Part shown: positions 1 to 12,859 of the stretch, piece after piece
Layout of the letters: the number at the start of each line of letters is the position of its first letter
Position numbering within the stretch: the first letter of the stretch is position 1
Assembly: GCF_015706575.1 (NCBI RefSeq)
Contig: NW_024037076.1
Coordinates: 2,666,001-2,730,000, forward strand
Direction: 5' to 3'
Length of the DNA stretch: 64,000 nt
From: Patiria miniata
Taxonomy: Eukaryota > Echinodermata > Asteroidea > Valvatida > Asterinidae
The notes under the pieces: model-generated
Told to the model about the DNA's origin: nothing
Seen by the model: the letters and a program-made list of their open reading frames with translations, nothing else
The model's database searches: none
Translations under genes and position numbers: made by a program

Positions 1-410
1 CGTTTGTCTTGAGATAGGCAATTTTCAACTTTACTGTGTCAAATATAGAACCTGAAAATTGGCCCCTGGTGCATGCAGTGACGCGCTTCCGAAACCCTTC
101 AAAAAAAGGGAAAGAAAATTAGTATGTTCAAGTCGGAATTTTTTTAATTGCATTTGGTACATTGATTTCTTACGAATACGAAAGTCGCCCATGGAAGCTC
201 GGACAACTAAAAAATATAGACAAAATATATAGACAAACAAGTTGGAAAATAAAATCGTATTTTATTTCAAGATGAAGCTTTTAATTTGGCCAGTGATTCA
301 CAGAAATTGAAAACTTAGATATAGTGATTCAAAGTGAAATGTAAAAATGAGATTGCCTGATGAGTGACTGTTACTGATCCTAACCAATATGGTGCCTTCG
401 CTCCTACCCC
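1..410. other. Intergenic sequence at window start
   Basis: AT-rich sequence. Only short open frames without splice context or recognisable domains are present. No gene or repeat boundary was identified before the mobile element that begins at 411. Confidence 0.5.
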
Positions 411-924
411 CAACCTCGTCCCCAGGGTGTCGAGCAGTACGCGCCCACCACTACCTGCTCTCTCACCATGGTATTGAATCATTTGCATGTGCAAGATTTT
501 TGCACACGTATGCAAATGAGGAACAGTCTGGTGCCTGGATATGCGTTACACATTAGCGTTTGTTTTTGTATGCGGTGTCTGGGGTAAAAACAGAGTCAAT
601 TCGTAGCAGCGCGAGCACGGCGTGAGTTACGAAAACACGATTGTTGAAATCAAACTGTAACGATCTTATCAAGACAACATGCAGTATCATATTTCATATT
701 GATATGAGCAAATTGGAAAAGAAATTAGTATTTTCGAGAAGGCGTGGACGAATGATCGCAAAAACACGTACTGCACGTTGTGAATATATAGCACCAAGTA
801 CACGATAAAAATCCATTACTAACCAATTGCGGTATTCAATCAGGATACAGGAAGAAAGTTTCCTATCCAGGGTTTACTATTGGAAACGCAGTTGGAAATA
901 AAGTAAGCACTGGGGACGAGGTTG
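411..924 (-). mobile_element. ~514 bp non-autonomous TIR element, copy 1 (inverted relative to the copy at 20351)
   Basis: The ends are inverted copies of CAACCTCGTCCCCAG, about 15 bp. The whole segment is the reverse complement of 20351-20863 with scattered substitutions, so it is a dispersed repeat family with defined ends. No protein is encoded, which indicates a MITE-type element. The flanking 9-mers (402-410 and 925-933) do not match each other, unlike the clean duplication around the other copy. This copy may be older or may have lost its original flank by rearrangement. Confidence 0.8.
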
Positions 925-2050
925 GTGAAGCTCATCAGAGTATCCCAGCGTCCTGTTTGCAGGGCGGGGGGTACGAGCGAATATGGTGCCGTACTTGCTG
1001 ACGCATGCGCAGTACTGACCGAAAAGGATCGTGGACGAACCTGAAACGTCTATAATAATGCTTTGATCAGATTTTACTTATTAATAAATTAATTTCAACA
1101 GGACAACTGAAGAATGCTAACTTTAATACACATGGGTTGATTAACTAACCTTGATTTATGCCTTCAAGTTCAATAATAAAATAATGACACCAATGATCAA
1201 TTACAATTACGTTCAAATTAATTCAATTCAAATTGAAACCTCTGTATCTGTATGTAATAATTATGTAGTGCCTTGTTCAGTAACTACGGTATTGACAGTG
1301 GTCAGGGCGTCTCGACAGGAGTGGCAGCTAGCTATCTTCATTCACATCGCACTCAGTTTTGGATGGAGCTACGAAGGTTTGATCTATTTTTCCTCGGAGT
1401 TTCTGCCTCCTCTCACAGGTTTGCTCATATCGGACGAGTCAGTCATGAGAATTGCTTGTTTATTATGTTGGTTGACGAAAAAGTTATGATTTTGCGGCTA
1501 AAGACTAAATTGCGTTGATTTATTTGGGGAGCAAATTTTTGCCCGTGCGTCACGTCACTTTGTATTGAAAAAAAAACACCCAGGACATACATTGCAGAAG
1601 ACATAAGACCGGTTCTTGTAAACAGCGCCCCCATCGGCCATTTTGTCGATAGCTATAGGAAATAAAAAGAAACTTTTATTGATGATAGCATTTCATTTTC
1701 ATTCAGCCAGCCACTGAGCCAGACTTTGTTTTCACACGGAAACACATTAATAATATAATTCAGAAAAAAATATCGATTAATTTTTAATGTTTTTTTTTTT
1801 TTTTTTTTTGCATTCAATACCCGTCTTGCTGCGCTAGTGCTAGGTACGGTACAGCTAGCTAAAGGGTTGTGTATCGGCCATCGTAATTGTCAGAGTTCAG
1901 CGGCAGTGTGCAGTGTGTAGGTGTGTGGTGGCGCTCCGTCAAAAAACAGCTGAAATTGACGACAAACTTTGGGCTAAAGTCGAGAAGATACATTGTATTC
2001 CTGGTGGGGATGTACAATTCTGTGGATAATTGCAAAGCGATAAAGACAAA
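925..2050 (+). promoter_or_regulatory. INTS5 upstream region and presumed 5' UTR
   Basis: Noncoding sequence immediately 5' of the INTS5 start codon, with a poly-T run near 1790-1810. The transcription start must lie here if the first coding exon is also the first exon. No TATA box or other specific element can be assigned with confidence. Confidence 0.4.
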
Positions 2051-5000
2051 ATGAGTGCTTTGCCAGCATCACCAGAGGTAAAAAGTAGTTGTTTTTTTTA
2101 CTAACGTTACGAATCTTATTCACAAATCGGCACGTGTGCCTTGTCATATGCACAACCTACGGAGTCTGAACCAGTGCATGTCATTCATTTCATTGTAAAT
2201 CAGACACTACTTTATGCACAGGTTCTGTTGCATCTTGCTGCCACTATTTGTTTGACCATAGGTTTGACAAGGATTCCACACATGGACATCTCTAACTTTC
2301 CCTGCAGTAACCTATCACAGCCATCAGAAAGCAACAACCATGACAACATGTCCTCAAAAGTTAGCAGGGCCAGGGAAAATAATTTATTTGTAAATTGTAT
2401 CATGTTTATTGAGAGAAAACACTTGGCAGGCTTGGAATCTTTTTAGACCAGTCTCTCATCATAGCGTTTGTGCACAGTTGTCAAGTGATGTCCAAGTACG
2501 TCAATACTCCACTATGGAGGGACGACCTATGGGATGTTTGTTTGTTTGTTTTCAATCTCATAATACTGATTTCACATCTAAAAAAAAAATTACATGGCAT
2601 GGGCCTTTAAATTTATTGCATGTTTCGATGAAGCGTTATAAAAAGCCATTGTTATATTTGCAGGAATTGCTGATCTCAATCCGGAGTTTCGTGAAAGGAA
2701 TTCACGCGAGGTCGGGTCACAAGTTGACGAGTGAGGAGCATGCCCGGTGCGCTCTTCACCTCCTGCGTACGCTGCCGGCAGCGCGCACGGCCGTCCTGGA
2801 ACACCTGTGTCACGTGTTCGACGAGAGCGTCAATTCCTATCTGTTCGAGTTGGAAGGAGAGGGTACGTTAGTTTTGTCATTAGCTGAAATTGTAGTCAAG
2901 TCCATCACAAGTCAGTCACAGATGACATCGCAATACAGAGATAATACTGAGGAAAGTCATGTGTTACAGTGCTTTCAAACAGCTTGTGATCTGACTTGGG
3001 ATTCATTTTATGATGACTTGTGATTGGCTTATGATAACTTATGATTGGCTATGATGACTTGTGATTGACTTATGATGACTTGTGATTGGCTTATGATGAC
3101 TTGTGATTATCTACTGACTGGCTTGTTGTGACTACAACTCTATCTAGAGCCTCAAACGTTTATGCAAATTTGTGGAGTCATGGTAGAATATAATTGACCT
3201 GTACTTCACTAATGTGTGCTAATCGTATTTCTAAGCGCTTTGTCCTGCTTTATACCTCTATGAAATTGAATATAGTTTTTAAAGCATAATATTATGAGTT
3301 TTTTTCTTTTGTCTGTTTGTAGCCAGCACTGGGCTGAATCTTGATGGAGTCATTCAGGAAATCTATGATGTCCTCTTGAATTTCGTCAACACCAACGCGG
3401 ATGCCTGGTCGCCCCTCATTTCTTCTGTAAGCATTTTTTTTTTTTTTGGAAATCGTAAATTTCTTTTTGAAAATCTCCACTTCATTTTGGCTTGATATAT
3501 AAACCGAAACATTTAGCTTTGTGTAAATTTTCTCACAGTGTTTGTGACCGAGTTTGACCGAGCATTTTTGTTGCAATCTGAAAACAAAATGCTTTAATCA
3601 ACTGTCCAATTTATTTCATGTTTTGGGCAGGAACTTTCTTGAATCCAATAAAACTGAGGGTTAATGTTTGAGCGCTTATTTGAGGAAACTTTTTGTATTG
3701 CAATTCTCACCCACAGTGGTCGATTGACCTACTGGGCCAAATCAGCAGCACCTATGCAGGCCGGAGAGGAGTGCCCCACCCCTCCAGCCTGAATGAACTC
3801 CTCCAGCTCTGGATGACTTGTAAAGGTAAATGGATCATTCCATTATCTCTTTTAGTGGAGGTCAAGCATCCCATTATGGAAAGAGTGAAATAATTATTTG
3901 CTAGTTACTTTTTCTACCTTTAGTGATGAAAAGTATGAAGCAATCCTATGGCGATAAAAAAGTAAAATTCAAATTTTAATTGCCTTAATTATTTAATCAT
4001 CAAATTATTTGTATCATTTATTTGGTGATTTGTTTAAAGATACTCTCTAAGTAATGCCTATTGCTATTTCCCAGGTTTGCAGCATTGCTAATGAACGTGT
4101 AGCTAGCTTCGTGACTTTGGGCGTGATCCCTGGCTACATGGCATTTACTGGTTTATGGCTTCTGACTAGCACCCCTTGAACAAAGACACTGAAAAACTTG
4201 GGAACCGCCAACATAGGGCTGGATAGCTCAGTGGGTAGAGCACCGAAACGGCAATCCGGAGGTCACAAGTTCAGACCCCTCTCCAGTCAATTTCTTTAAT
4301 CAATCTTATATGAAAAACAGTTTACAGGATTTTTGTTGTTGGATTTTCCTATTCCAGCTACCAGAACACTGATGGACGTGGCCTCGCAGTGTTTTGCAGC
4401 CATGGTTGGGACGTGCCCGGACCTTTGCGTGGACGCACTGTTGGACACATCTGTCCAACACTCGCCCCACTTTGACTGGGTCGTCGCACATATCGGGTCA
4501 GTATTGCCAGACATTTGTCATTGAGCCCAGGAAATAGTCGCTTAACAAAAAGCGGTTACCAACCAAAACGACATTTGATTTGTATTGAGTAGTACCAGTT
4601 CTCAGGATTTTGCTAAGCGCAAACGTTTGCAACATTTTCTCATCACTGTGATTAGTAGCTTTATGAAGACGGCATTGTAATTATGCAAAACTCAGACGTT
4701 GAAATTTTCTGGAAATTTGGAATGGCCATAGTTAATGGTTCTCTAAAACAGTAAGTCATTCAAAATTTATACCAAGTTTACTTTCCAAGTGCTCATAGCA
4801 AGGGTCCGTGAAATTAATATTTCTAAGGAACACATTTTGTCCAACTTTCTACTTCTGCAGATATTATTTGGCCTTGGTGTCCTGCCTACTGGCCTTGGTG
4901 CCCTGTATAATTTTGCTTCAATTAAGTCCAACATGGCCTTGCCCTAAAAAGTACCAAATAAATTCAAGGCCTGATTTTTTTTGTTTTTTTTTGGCAGGTC

Positions 5001-8000
5001 CTGTTTCCCAAACACCATCATAACTCGCGTCCTGTCCTGCGGATTGAAAGACTTCTGCAACAGCCAATCGCAGGGCTTGGTTGCCTCCGACAAGAAAGTG
5101 CCCAAGATGGCGTCGGTGGTGGGAATTCTGGGCCACTTGGCGTCGCAGCATTCACAGGACATTCGCAAGGCCCTGCTGGAACTGTTCCAGGTACGAAGAC
5201 GTGACAAATGGTCGTAGCAATGAAGTGACGTGTTGCAGATGCAGTGATAGTTTTGTTTAACCTCTTGCCTCCGGGATTGTTTTAGGCAAAAAACACCATT
5301 TGTGAAAAAGACAAGATACAGCTGCCCAATTTTAAAATCAAGTCAACACCACAAAAATACTGACTCTAATTAAGAGTCATTTGTACAAAAGTTGTACGAC
5401 ACTTCACACAGTAACCTCATATTTTGCAACACTCGAAGACCCGACCACAAGTAATTTACTCTTAGCCTCTTGTTTATTTTGAGTCTGGTTCCAGCACTCC
5501 AACTTGTCTTTTTCCCTGTGTATCTGTAGGAGAGTTTGGAGAGTGATGAGGAGCAGCACCTGTTCACGGTTCCGTTTCTCCTTCAACTGGCTACCATGTC
5601 ACCTATGCTACTCCGGGTCATCACGACAGACTTTGTGCAAGCACGTGAGTTTTCTTTTCCAAAAAAAATTGCAATTGACTTGTGAATGACTTGTGATTGA
5701 CTTGTGATTGACTTGTGATTGGCTTGTGATTGACTTGTGACTGACTTGTGATTGACTTATGATTGACTTATGATTGACTTGTGATTGACTTGTGATTGAC
5801 TTGCGATTGACTTGTGATTGACTTTGGATTGACTTACGATTGACTTGTGATGGACTTGTGATGGACTTGGGATTGACTTGGGATTGACTTGGGATTGACT
5901 TGGGATTGACTTGTGACTGACTTGCGATTGACTTGTGATGAACTTGTGATTGACCTGCGATTGACTTGTGATTGACTTGTGATTCATCACAATCACCTCA
6001 ACTACAATACTGCCATATCTAATGAACTAACAGGCCCTTTTGTTTGTTTTTTTGTTTTTTCAGTGACGCCAGACGTTCTGAATCGCCTGTCAGAGCAGTT
6101 CTTCAAATCGTCTCTCCTCTTGCAAGACAAGGACAGTCTCCTGACGTTAGTCATCCACCTCATCTGCCGCTCTGGCAGCGGCGCTTTCAAACTTCTCTGC
6201 TTCTTGCTCGACCGGGCCTGCGACAGAGGTCAGCAGTCGAAGGTCAACGAGCACGTGCAGAAGACATGCGCACTGATTCTGGTATGGACTGTAGGGGGCG
6301 CTTTGGATGTTGGCCGTGAGGGCACTTGAAGATGCTAAGGACTAGTTTGCATGGTTATGTTGAGACCAAAGACAAGTTCTTTTAGAACTTACAGCAGGAC
6401 TGTTCTAAACAGAACAAAAAAACTACTTAGCAAGTTGATAATAAGCAGGACAAGTTCTTCTCAGAACTAATATCTTCTAAGCAGTAGTTATTACCACATG
6501 GTGTTACCGCAAAACCCGAAACGATACCGATACCCCACCATGCAAAGCCTCAAATCTTATATGGTTATGCGAGTCGTATTGGATTGACTTTGGGGTTTTA
6601 TTTTCAGCAAGTAGAAAGCAGTGGTAAGAAAAACGTAAAGAAAAACAACTGTTTGTTATATTTTTTTCTTTGATAGGATCTGTTGGTTCTGGACCTACAG
6701 CGGTCTGTCTACAGTCAGACTGGCAACCTGTCCCTAGCCCAGCAAACAGGAGCATCGTCTGCACCGGAGACAACGGAGATTCCCTTCCTGACCGAACTTC
6801 AGAAACACACCAACACGCTGTGCGCTGACATATTGACGGCAGGAAAACAGAGGTAAGAAGTCAATTGTAAGAATTGTTTTGGCTGTTCCCGGAGGGTCAA
6901 CCTATCGTTGTCTTTGTACCTGAGTGAGTGAGTGACTCACTGGCCGACTGGTACTTGGCAATTAGACTTGCATAAATCTCGCCTTGGTCCAAAAGTACGA
7001 ATAGGATTCCCAAACCCCCCCTCTCCCCACCCCCATAATGCCAATGAACGGGCTAGTGTGGTGTTGCTGACATGGGCAGTGAGCAGGTTCAATGAATCAG
7101 CCTATTTTGTCACTAGGTTGCCATGGTTACAGAGGCTGCTCGGTCTAATCGGCGTACACTGCGGGGAGAGTTGTGCCACTGACATCTTAACGTGCGTCCT
7201 CATCAAGCAGTCGGCAGCATCAGAGGTCAGTGTTTCCTGTGAGCGGAAAGAAATTTAGCGTCAATAAATTTCAAAATAAGGGAGGAAAATGACACCAAAA
7301 AATATACTATTAAATTATTTAATATCAATCTGAAATTCTGGCCAGGGTGTAAGTAAATAAGTAAATTTGGGGGCTGATCGTCCTTACTCACAGCAGAAAC
7401 TGAATTGCGAATGACGCAGCGACAATGTGGTCAAGCCAAAGGCTTGTGTTCATGTTCAAAAGTGTTCATTTTTGCAGAGGGAGGAAAACCGGAGAGCCCG
7501 GAAAAAATTCTAGCGGCACACAAGATAATCAACTAACAACTCTAGTCACATATGACCCCGGCCGTGAACAGCTTGAATAGCGCCCTCTAAAGTTCACACA
7601 CACAGCCACTAACTATTCATAATCTTGTCCATGGTTCGCAATTCTTCTCACGTATGACCTGAGCTGTGACAGCTTGAGTAGCGCCCTCTAAAGTTCACGC
7701 ACAAAGCCACTAATTATTCTTAATCTTCTCCACGGTTCGCTGTACCTTTTGCGCAGGTGTGCCTCTTCACATCGTTGCAGGCCGAGATTGAAGCAGCTTT
7801 TCCCAACATCTTGCCGAGGACATTGAGCAAGACCATGAACCAGTTACAACGCATCGAAGAGTCGGAGGTAATGCAATAAAAACAAAAAAGTAACTTTGAA
7901 ACTTGAAAAATGCAATTTGTTAGTCGGGCAGTGCTGTTGTATAGGATTACCCTGTAGTGCCAATGAATCTGCTAGATCTGGCCCGTTGTGTAGACCAGAT

Positions 8001-11000
8001 GCATGAAAAGGCGTTTTCCGTGAATAGCCACTCTGAATTGATTGAATAGAATTTTGTGTGCTTTTGGACCAGCTTTGTCTTGTCTTGTTTTCCGTCGACA
8101 GACCAAACAACTACTTATAAATCTCACGGAACTACTGAAATGGGAGACAGTCGGGGCGGGGCGGGCCACGCCCAGGTTCAGTTTCAGATCCGCCCTTGTC
8201 CCCCACCTTCACCCGCTCTCCACCCAGCTTCACCACTCTGACCTCACCATCGCGACCCAGACCATGGAACTCTTGCAGCTGATTGGCCGGCCCCAGCCGG
8301 TCTCCATGGTGACGCTGGTGGGAGTCGCTCAGTCGGCGGCCGAGTTTTTCTTCACGGCGATGCACATCAGTCGAGGTTGGTGCATCTTGAAGAGTTTTCA
8401 GGCAAAATGTTGATATCATGTCCAATTTATTCAATCCTAACAGCAGAGGGCGTCCTTTAGGATAACTAGTGATGGCCTTTGCTCAAACCATGGTTTTGTC
8501 TTCAACTTTGCCTGGTGATGTTATACAAGTAACTGTGTGCTATCTTTGCAGGTAATTCCAACAGGCATAGGATACTAGACCAGTGTCAGAGCTATCTTTC
8601 TGCATGGTGCCAGCTATCGATGGGTCAGCAACTCGTGCTCAGGACTCTACTGGAAGGCATTACGAATAGGGTAAGGCCAGGTGTTTACCAAGCAATGGTA
8701 TTGATATCAGCTGTGGCTTGTAATTTGAGTGTATTCTTTTGCCCATTGGTCATGCGTGTGTCCTTGGGCAAGGCACTTCACCTCAATTTGCTCTTTCCGA
8801 CCAGGAGTATTAATGCATACATGGACTAGCTTAACTTTTAAACCTTACATTTTTTACAGCAAAATTGTTACTTGTTCGGCGGCAAGCCAAGCATTGAAGG
8901 CGAGTTGGCCCCTTTGCGAGACAAACAGACGTCGCTCCTGAAAGAGAACCAGAAATTTGCTAACGCTTCCTTTACGCTTCCGGCTAGCAATTCGGCCGTT
9001 TTCCACGCCGGTACCATCGGTCGCGGCCTGAAACCCAAAGCAGAACAGGCTGCGATATCCAAGGTAAGGCAAGATCCCAATCACTTAACTATCTTTATTG
9101 CAAGCCGCAGCCGAGTAATTTTACTTAAAGCTTCAAAATACATTTGGATCTACTTATGAAGCCGAAGCTGGGGACAAAACCAAGATTTGGAAAACATTAA
9201 ATAGTCTGTGAGGAATTGAAGCCATTTCTCAAATCATGACTCTGCCTACAGCTTGGGATCCATATATAAAGCCGAAGCTGTAAACAACACCAAGATTTGG
9301 AAAATTGTCGAGTAGTCTTTTATAATGCAAGGATCGAGAATTTAAGGCGTATCCCAAACCATGGTTTTGCCTGCAGCTTTGGCTTCGGTTTCTGTTTGAT
9401 TGTTGCGAGAGAAAAAATGCTGGCGTTGACTTAAACCCTCACCTCTGTTTACTATTACTATTTCAAAAATTTTACCATTTGTAAAAAATTACAGTGATTG
9501 AAACACAGGGATGGCTCAGTTGGTAGAGCACCTGAACGGCAATCCAGAGATCGCAGGTTTAAACCCCGTTCCAGTCATCTTTTTTGTTCAACTTTTAAAA
9601 AATTATTGTAATGCATGAAGTCAGATTCCTTTTGCTATGAAATTGTCCCAAGAACACTGGAACTGTTATATAGGGGTCTACGGTTCATATCCCCAATTTT
9701 GCTACTTCAGGAGGATGTTCTACAGAACTGCCAGTATTTCTTGGACACCCTGTACCTCTGCTGTTTGGGCCGTGAGGCTTCTCCTACCCCTACCCCTCCA
9801 GCCCCGGTGCTGAGCCTCAAGCCGATTGATGAGAAGGCGGCCAGGTCACTAGCAGGGCTCTTGGTGGAGTTGGCGTGCCCGGACGTTGCCCACATTGGGG
9901 TAGCGTGGCCTGAAGAGGAACACATGAAGCTGACAGTCGAAAGGTAACTACCTAATCAATGCCATGGCCAGTGGTTATGGTGTCCGACCCATGGAACATG
10001 GCGCTTGTGTTCTTGGGCAAGACACTTGACTACAATTGCCTTTCTCCGCCCAAATGTACTTACATTTGCTAATCAGAAGTGAACATTTTCTGCTGGGATT
10101 CTCCACCTAAGTACAAACATTAGACGTGAAATTGGACTCTGGGATCTAAATCACTTTCTAATGGAGCACCCACCAGTAACGGCCGAAAGCTCTTTTTTTT
10201 CAGAATAACTGTCATGAGGCATTACTATGAACATTGATTTGGTGCCCAGATCGGTCAATTTTTGTTATCAACATTTTTTTTTATTGGAAAGATGCTATTC
10301 CAAGGCTATAAACCACAAAAACTTAAAAAAAAAAAAATGTATGTATCCTGTCTTCTGAAAAGTCCATCACCATTAATCATTATAAAAAAAAGGAAAAATT
10401 GTATTCAAAAATGAAATTATTTTTGTAACTTACTTTTTGTGGGATCGATATTTGCTTGCCTTGCAGGGACCTGTTTGTACGACGACGGTTTGAAGAGAAT
10501 CCGCTTTTCTGGGATTTCTTGGAAATAATCAGTAGAGGTAAGAACAAATCATGACTCTAATATTGGCCCATGGCAAAAAAACCTTTCCTCAGAAGTTTGT
10601 AAAAAAAAATGTTCACTACCTAAATAATTAATTTATTTTTAAAATGTTGGTTGTGTCTTCTGTAGTTCCGGCTGCACTCTGCCAGTGTGCCGTGCTGTTG
10701 TATAGCCTGCATGCCACTCTCATTGCATTCTGGGATACCAGTAGAGTGACGAGGGGGGACAGCGCCCCCGCCCAGCTCCGAGCGACATGCAGGCTACTGG
10801 AATGCATGAAACAGGTATGGCAATCCATCCGTGCATGAACGATAGAGGGCCCCATGACTGGATAGTGAACTAAGATTGTAGGTTGAAGTCACTTGGACGC
10901 CATCTTTGGAGGCCAAATGTGAACAAGTCTGTGCATCAGATCATGATCCATGTCATGCCATTTGTTGTGGCATCACCAGTGGCAGCCATATTGAAGGGCT

Positions 11001-12457
11001 TAAAAAGTGACTCTGGATGGCTTCAATTCTGTATGCATGGTGACTGGAACATGTAAATGTAGTACCCGGTCAAAAATATTTCTCAACGTGGTTCTGTGCC
11101 AATAAATGTGGTGTTAAAGTCTTTGAGATTCTTTATCTGGAAATAAAACAAAGTTTTCTCAAAAGTGAACAAGTCTTGTAGGTTAGATGACTGAAAAAAA
11201 ACCAGAAGACAGAAAAAAATGCTTTCAAAATAAAAAAAAAATAATTAATTTGTTTTCAATGGAATTTCTGTTATCAACTTGTTCCCTCCCTTGTAGTCTG
11301 GGTTCCTACCCCCTCCCCTGTGCTACTGTAGCCTCCTTGTACCCAGTCTGGAGCCCAGCGAAATCAACCTCCTTCTGACGACCATATGGGCTTTTCTCAA
11401 GGTAGGATGCTGTCGTGGTTATGTTTGTAATATATTGTCATATGTTGGTTTTCCTGAAACAATAGTGGTCTACCTTTAATTGACATCAATTTCTTTTGCT
11501 CATGAATATAGGAATTTGTATTTGCATAAGAAAAAATGCAAAAAAGCCCTAAACTTAACAACTGTAGAAAGGAAATAAAAGACAAAACACTAGGGTAAAT
11601 GGGACACTTACGTACATTTCATGAATTCAATTCTGAAAAGAAAAATACTGTTTCATAGTTCCTTTAAGTTTTTTAATCACAAGTATGGAATATTCTTTCT
11701 TTTTTTGTACAGGAAAATCCACCAAGTTTCAACACTCCTTTGAGCAAGCCTGACCTGAGTGGTAAATACGTCAGCTCATTCCCACCAGGTTCGTAGATTG
11801 AATTTCCTTGAAAAATTCTATTATATTTATAGGAGACTTTTTCTCAACAGCTTTGAAATTTTTCTGGTCAGCGCGCGCGCGTCGATTTTAATCATGCACG
11901 TCAATCTTTTTTTTCTCCAAAATGTTTCGCGGTAGCTCCAACATCGCCCTCTATTTCCGCATCTCCTCAATTTTTTTACCAAAGAGCACCAAGGAATGGG
12001 AAATTGTACCAAGGCAAATGATCGAAAACACCAAGGCATATTATGGAGCACACTAAGGTACATGAGGACACCAAAAAAGCAAAATAGTACCCCACCTTGT
12101 CTGTACAATCCAAGCTTGAGAAAAAAAAAAGCAAAAAAAAAAAAAAAAAGCCGCGTGGCCGCGTCAATTCCGGAACTTTGGTCTGACCAGAAACCGAAAA
12201 TATATTTTTTTGGCCTTATACTCACTATTTATTTTGAATCCTATATTTTTTTTCTAGGTGTAACATTGAGGTATGCAGAGGTCATTCACGCCATCGTCCA
12301 CAAAAACATCAGTCAGTTCGGCGACCTGTACTTACAGCTGTTCCCGACACTGGTTCCCATCACCCCGTTGCAGGGGACCAGCGCTGTGCCCGCAGTGGCA
12401 GTCGGTTCCCCATCGCAAGGCCAGGTACCGGCTCAAGGCACCGGTACCCCTACATGA
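2051..12457 (+). CDS. INTS5: Integrator complex subunit 5, complete, 20 exons
   Basis: INTS5 is a scaffold subunit of the nuclear Integrator complex, which processes snRNA 3' ends and attenuates paused RNA polymerase II. Coding exons: 2051-2077, 2664-2862, 3323-3426, 3717-3825, 4358-4496, 4998-5190, 5530-5644, 6064-6281, 6677-6852, 7117-7225, 7757-7867, 8102-8375, 8552-8670, 8860-9063, 9711-9943, 10467-10537, 10666-10814, 11297-11401, 11713-11788, 12258-12457. Every junction is GT-AG, phases match throughout, and the sum is 2931 nt, encoding 976 aa (human protein about 1019 aa). Family-diagnostic stretches are [44 protein letters not shown] and [14 protein letters not shown]. The ATG at 2051 gives the INTS5-like start MSALPAS. 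It is an alpha-helical repeat protein with no catalytic motif. It is convergent with TTLL11. Exon borders are inferred by eye, but frame continuity makes large errors unlikely. Confidence 0.96.
2270..2440 (+). repeat. Dispersed ~170 bp repeat, copy 1 (INTS5 intron 1)
   Basis: Shares a run of motifs with 17819-17980 and 50449-50600, in the same order: ATGGACATC, TTTCCCTGCAGTGA, CCATCAGAAA, AACATGTCCT, GCAGGGAAAAT and GAGAAAACAC. The internal pair TTTTCCCTGC / GCAGGGAAAA is inverted, suggesting a small foldback or MITE-type element. The class is not recognised. Confidence 0.55.
3003..3115 (+). repeat. Minisatellite of ~11 bp units (ATTGRCTTATG/TTGTG type), INTS5 intron 2
   Basis: Degenerate tandem units of about 11-18 bp built from TGACTTGTGATTGGCTTATG. 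The same core forms the larger array in INTS5 intron 7, so both come from one repeat family. Confidence 0.75.
4217..4288 (+). repeat. tRNA-derived SINE head or tRNA pseudogene, copy 1 (INTS5 intron 4)
   Basis: Contains a Pol III A box (TAGCTCAGTGGGTAGAGC) and a B-box-like AGTTCAGACCC. The 5' GGCTGGA pairs with the 3' TCCAGTC as a 7 bp acceptor stem with one G-T pair. The D stem is GCTC/GAGC. The anticodon arm has a mismatch and lacks the usual U33, so it is more likely a SINE or pseudogene than a working tRNA. A second copy is at 9504-9576. Confidence 0.65.
5688..5985 (+). repeat. 11 bp minisatellite (ATTGACTTGTG)n, INTS5 intron 7
   Basis: About 27 tandem units of ATTGACTTGTG with single-base variants (CTTGCG, CTTATG, CTTGGG). 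It lies wholly within the intron between exons 7 and 8. The long repetitive open frame on the opposite strand here is only a read-through of the array. Confidence 0.9.
9504..9576 (+). repeat. tRNA-derived SINE head, copy 2 (INTS5 intron 14)
   Basis: A box TGGCTCAGTTGGTAGAGC and B-box-like GGTTTAAACCC. It has the same anticodon-loop core ACGGCAATCC as the copy at 4217, and a T-run Pol III terminator follows within 10 bp. It lies in the same orientation as the host gene. Confidence 0.7.
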
Positions 12458-12853
12458 TAAGAACTGTGCTGTTTATATTTTCTGAAGTTGAAACGAACAC
12501 AAAGACCAGTTGGCAGAAGCCAGTCGTAGTGTTTACACTTCGCCTTTGGAGAAAAAAAAAACTTTGTACTTTTATAAAGATAACTAAATATTGACTTTGT
12601 CAATCACATCAAAATTCCTGAACTGAGTGATAGTGTGTTACCTAGCAACCTTACAACTAAACAAAAATTTCTTTCTTGGCTTGAGCCTATGTTTGTTTAG
12701 TGGCAGTCAGATTTGTGTGGGCTTCCATTTTGGTTTTTGAAAAAGGTAAACAAACTTTAAAAGCGTTGATGTTTTGTGGATAGTCTTTTCAGTTTTTACA
12801 CTTGGAAGGATGTTTTTGTCATATACACGGTATAAGCATTGGTTGTACAATAC

Positions 12854-12859
12854 AATAAA
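12854..12859 (+). terminator. Candidate polyadenylation signal AATAAA of INTS5
   Basis: First canonical AATAAA in the AT-rich 3' flank, about 400 bp after the INTS5 stop codon. This gives a plausible 3' UTR length. Confidence 0.5.

Noticed and set aside
4217..4288. Functional tRNA gene
   Set aside because: Anticodon stem mismatch, missing U33 and a second divergent copy nearby point to a tRNA-derived SINE or pseudogene.
11827..12225. 132 aa - strand frame with poly-Phe
   Set aside because: Lies in INTS5 intron 19 over poly-A/T runs; no splice or domain support.
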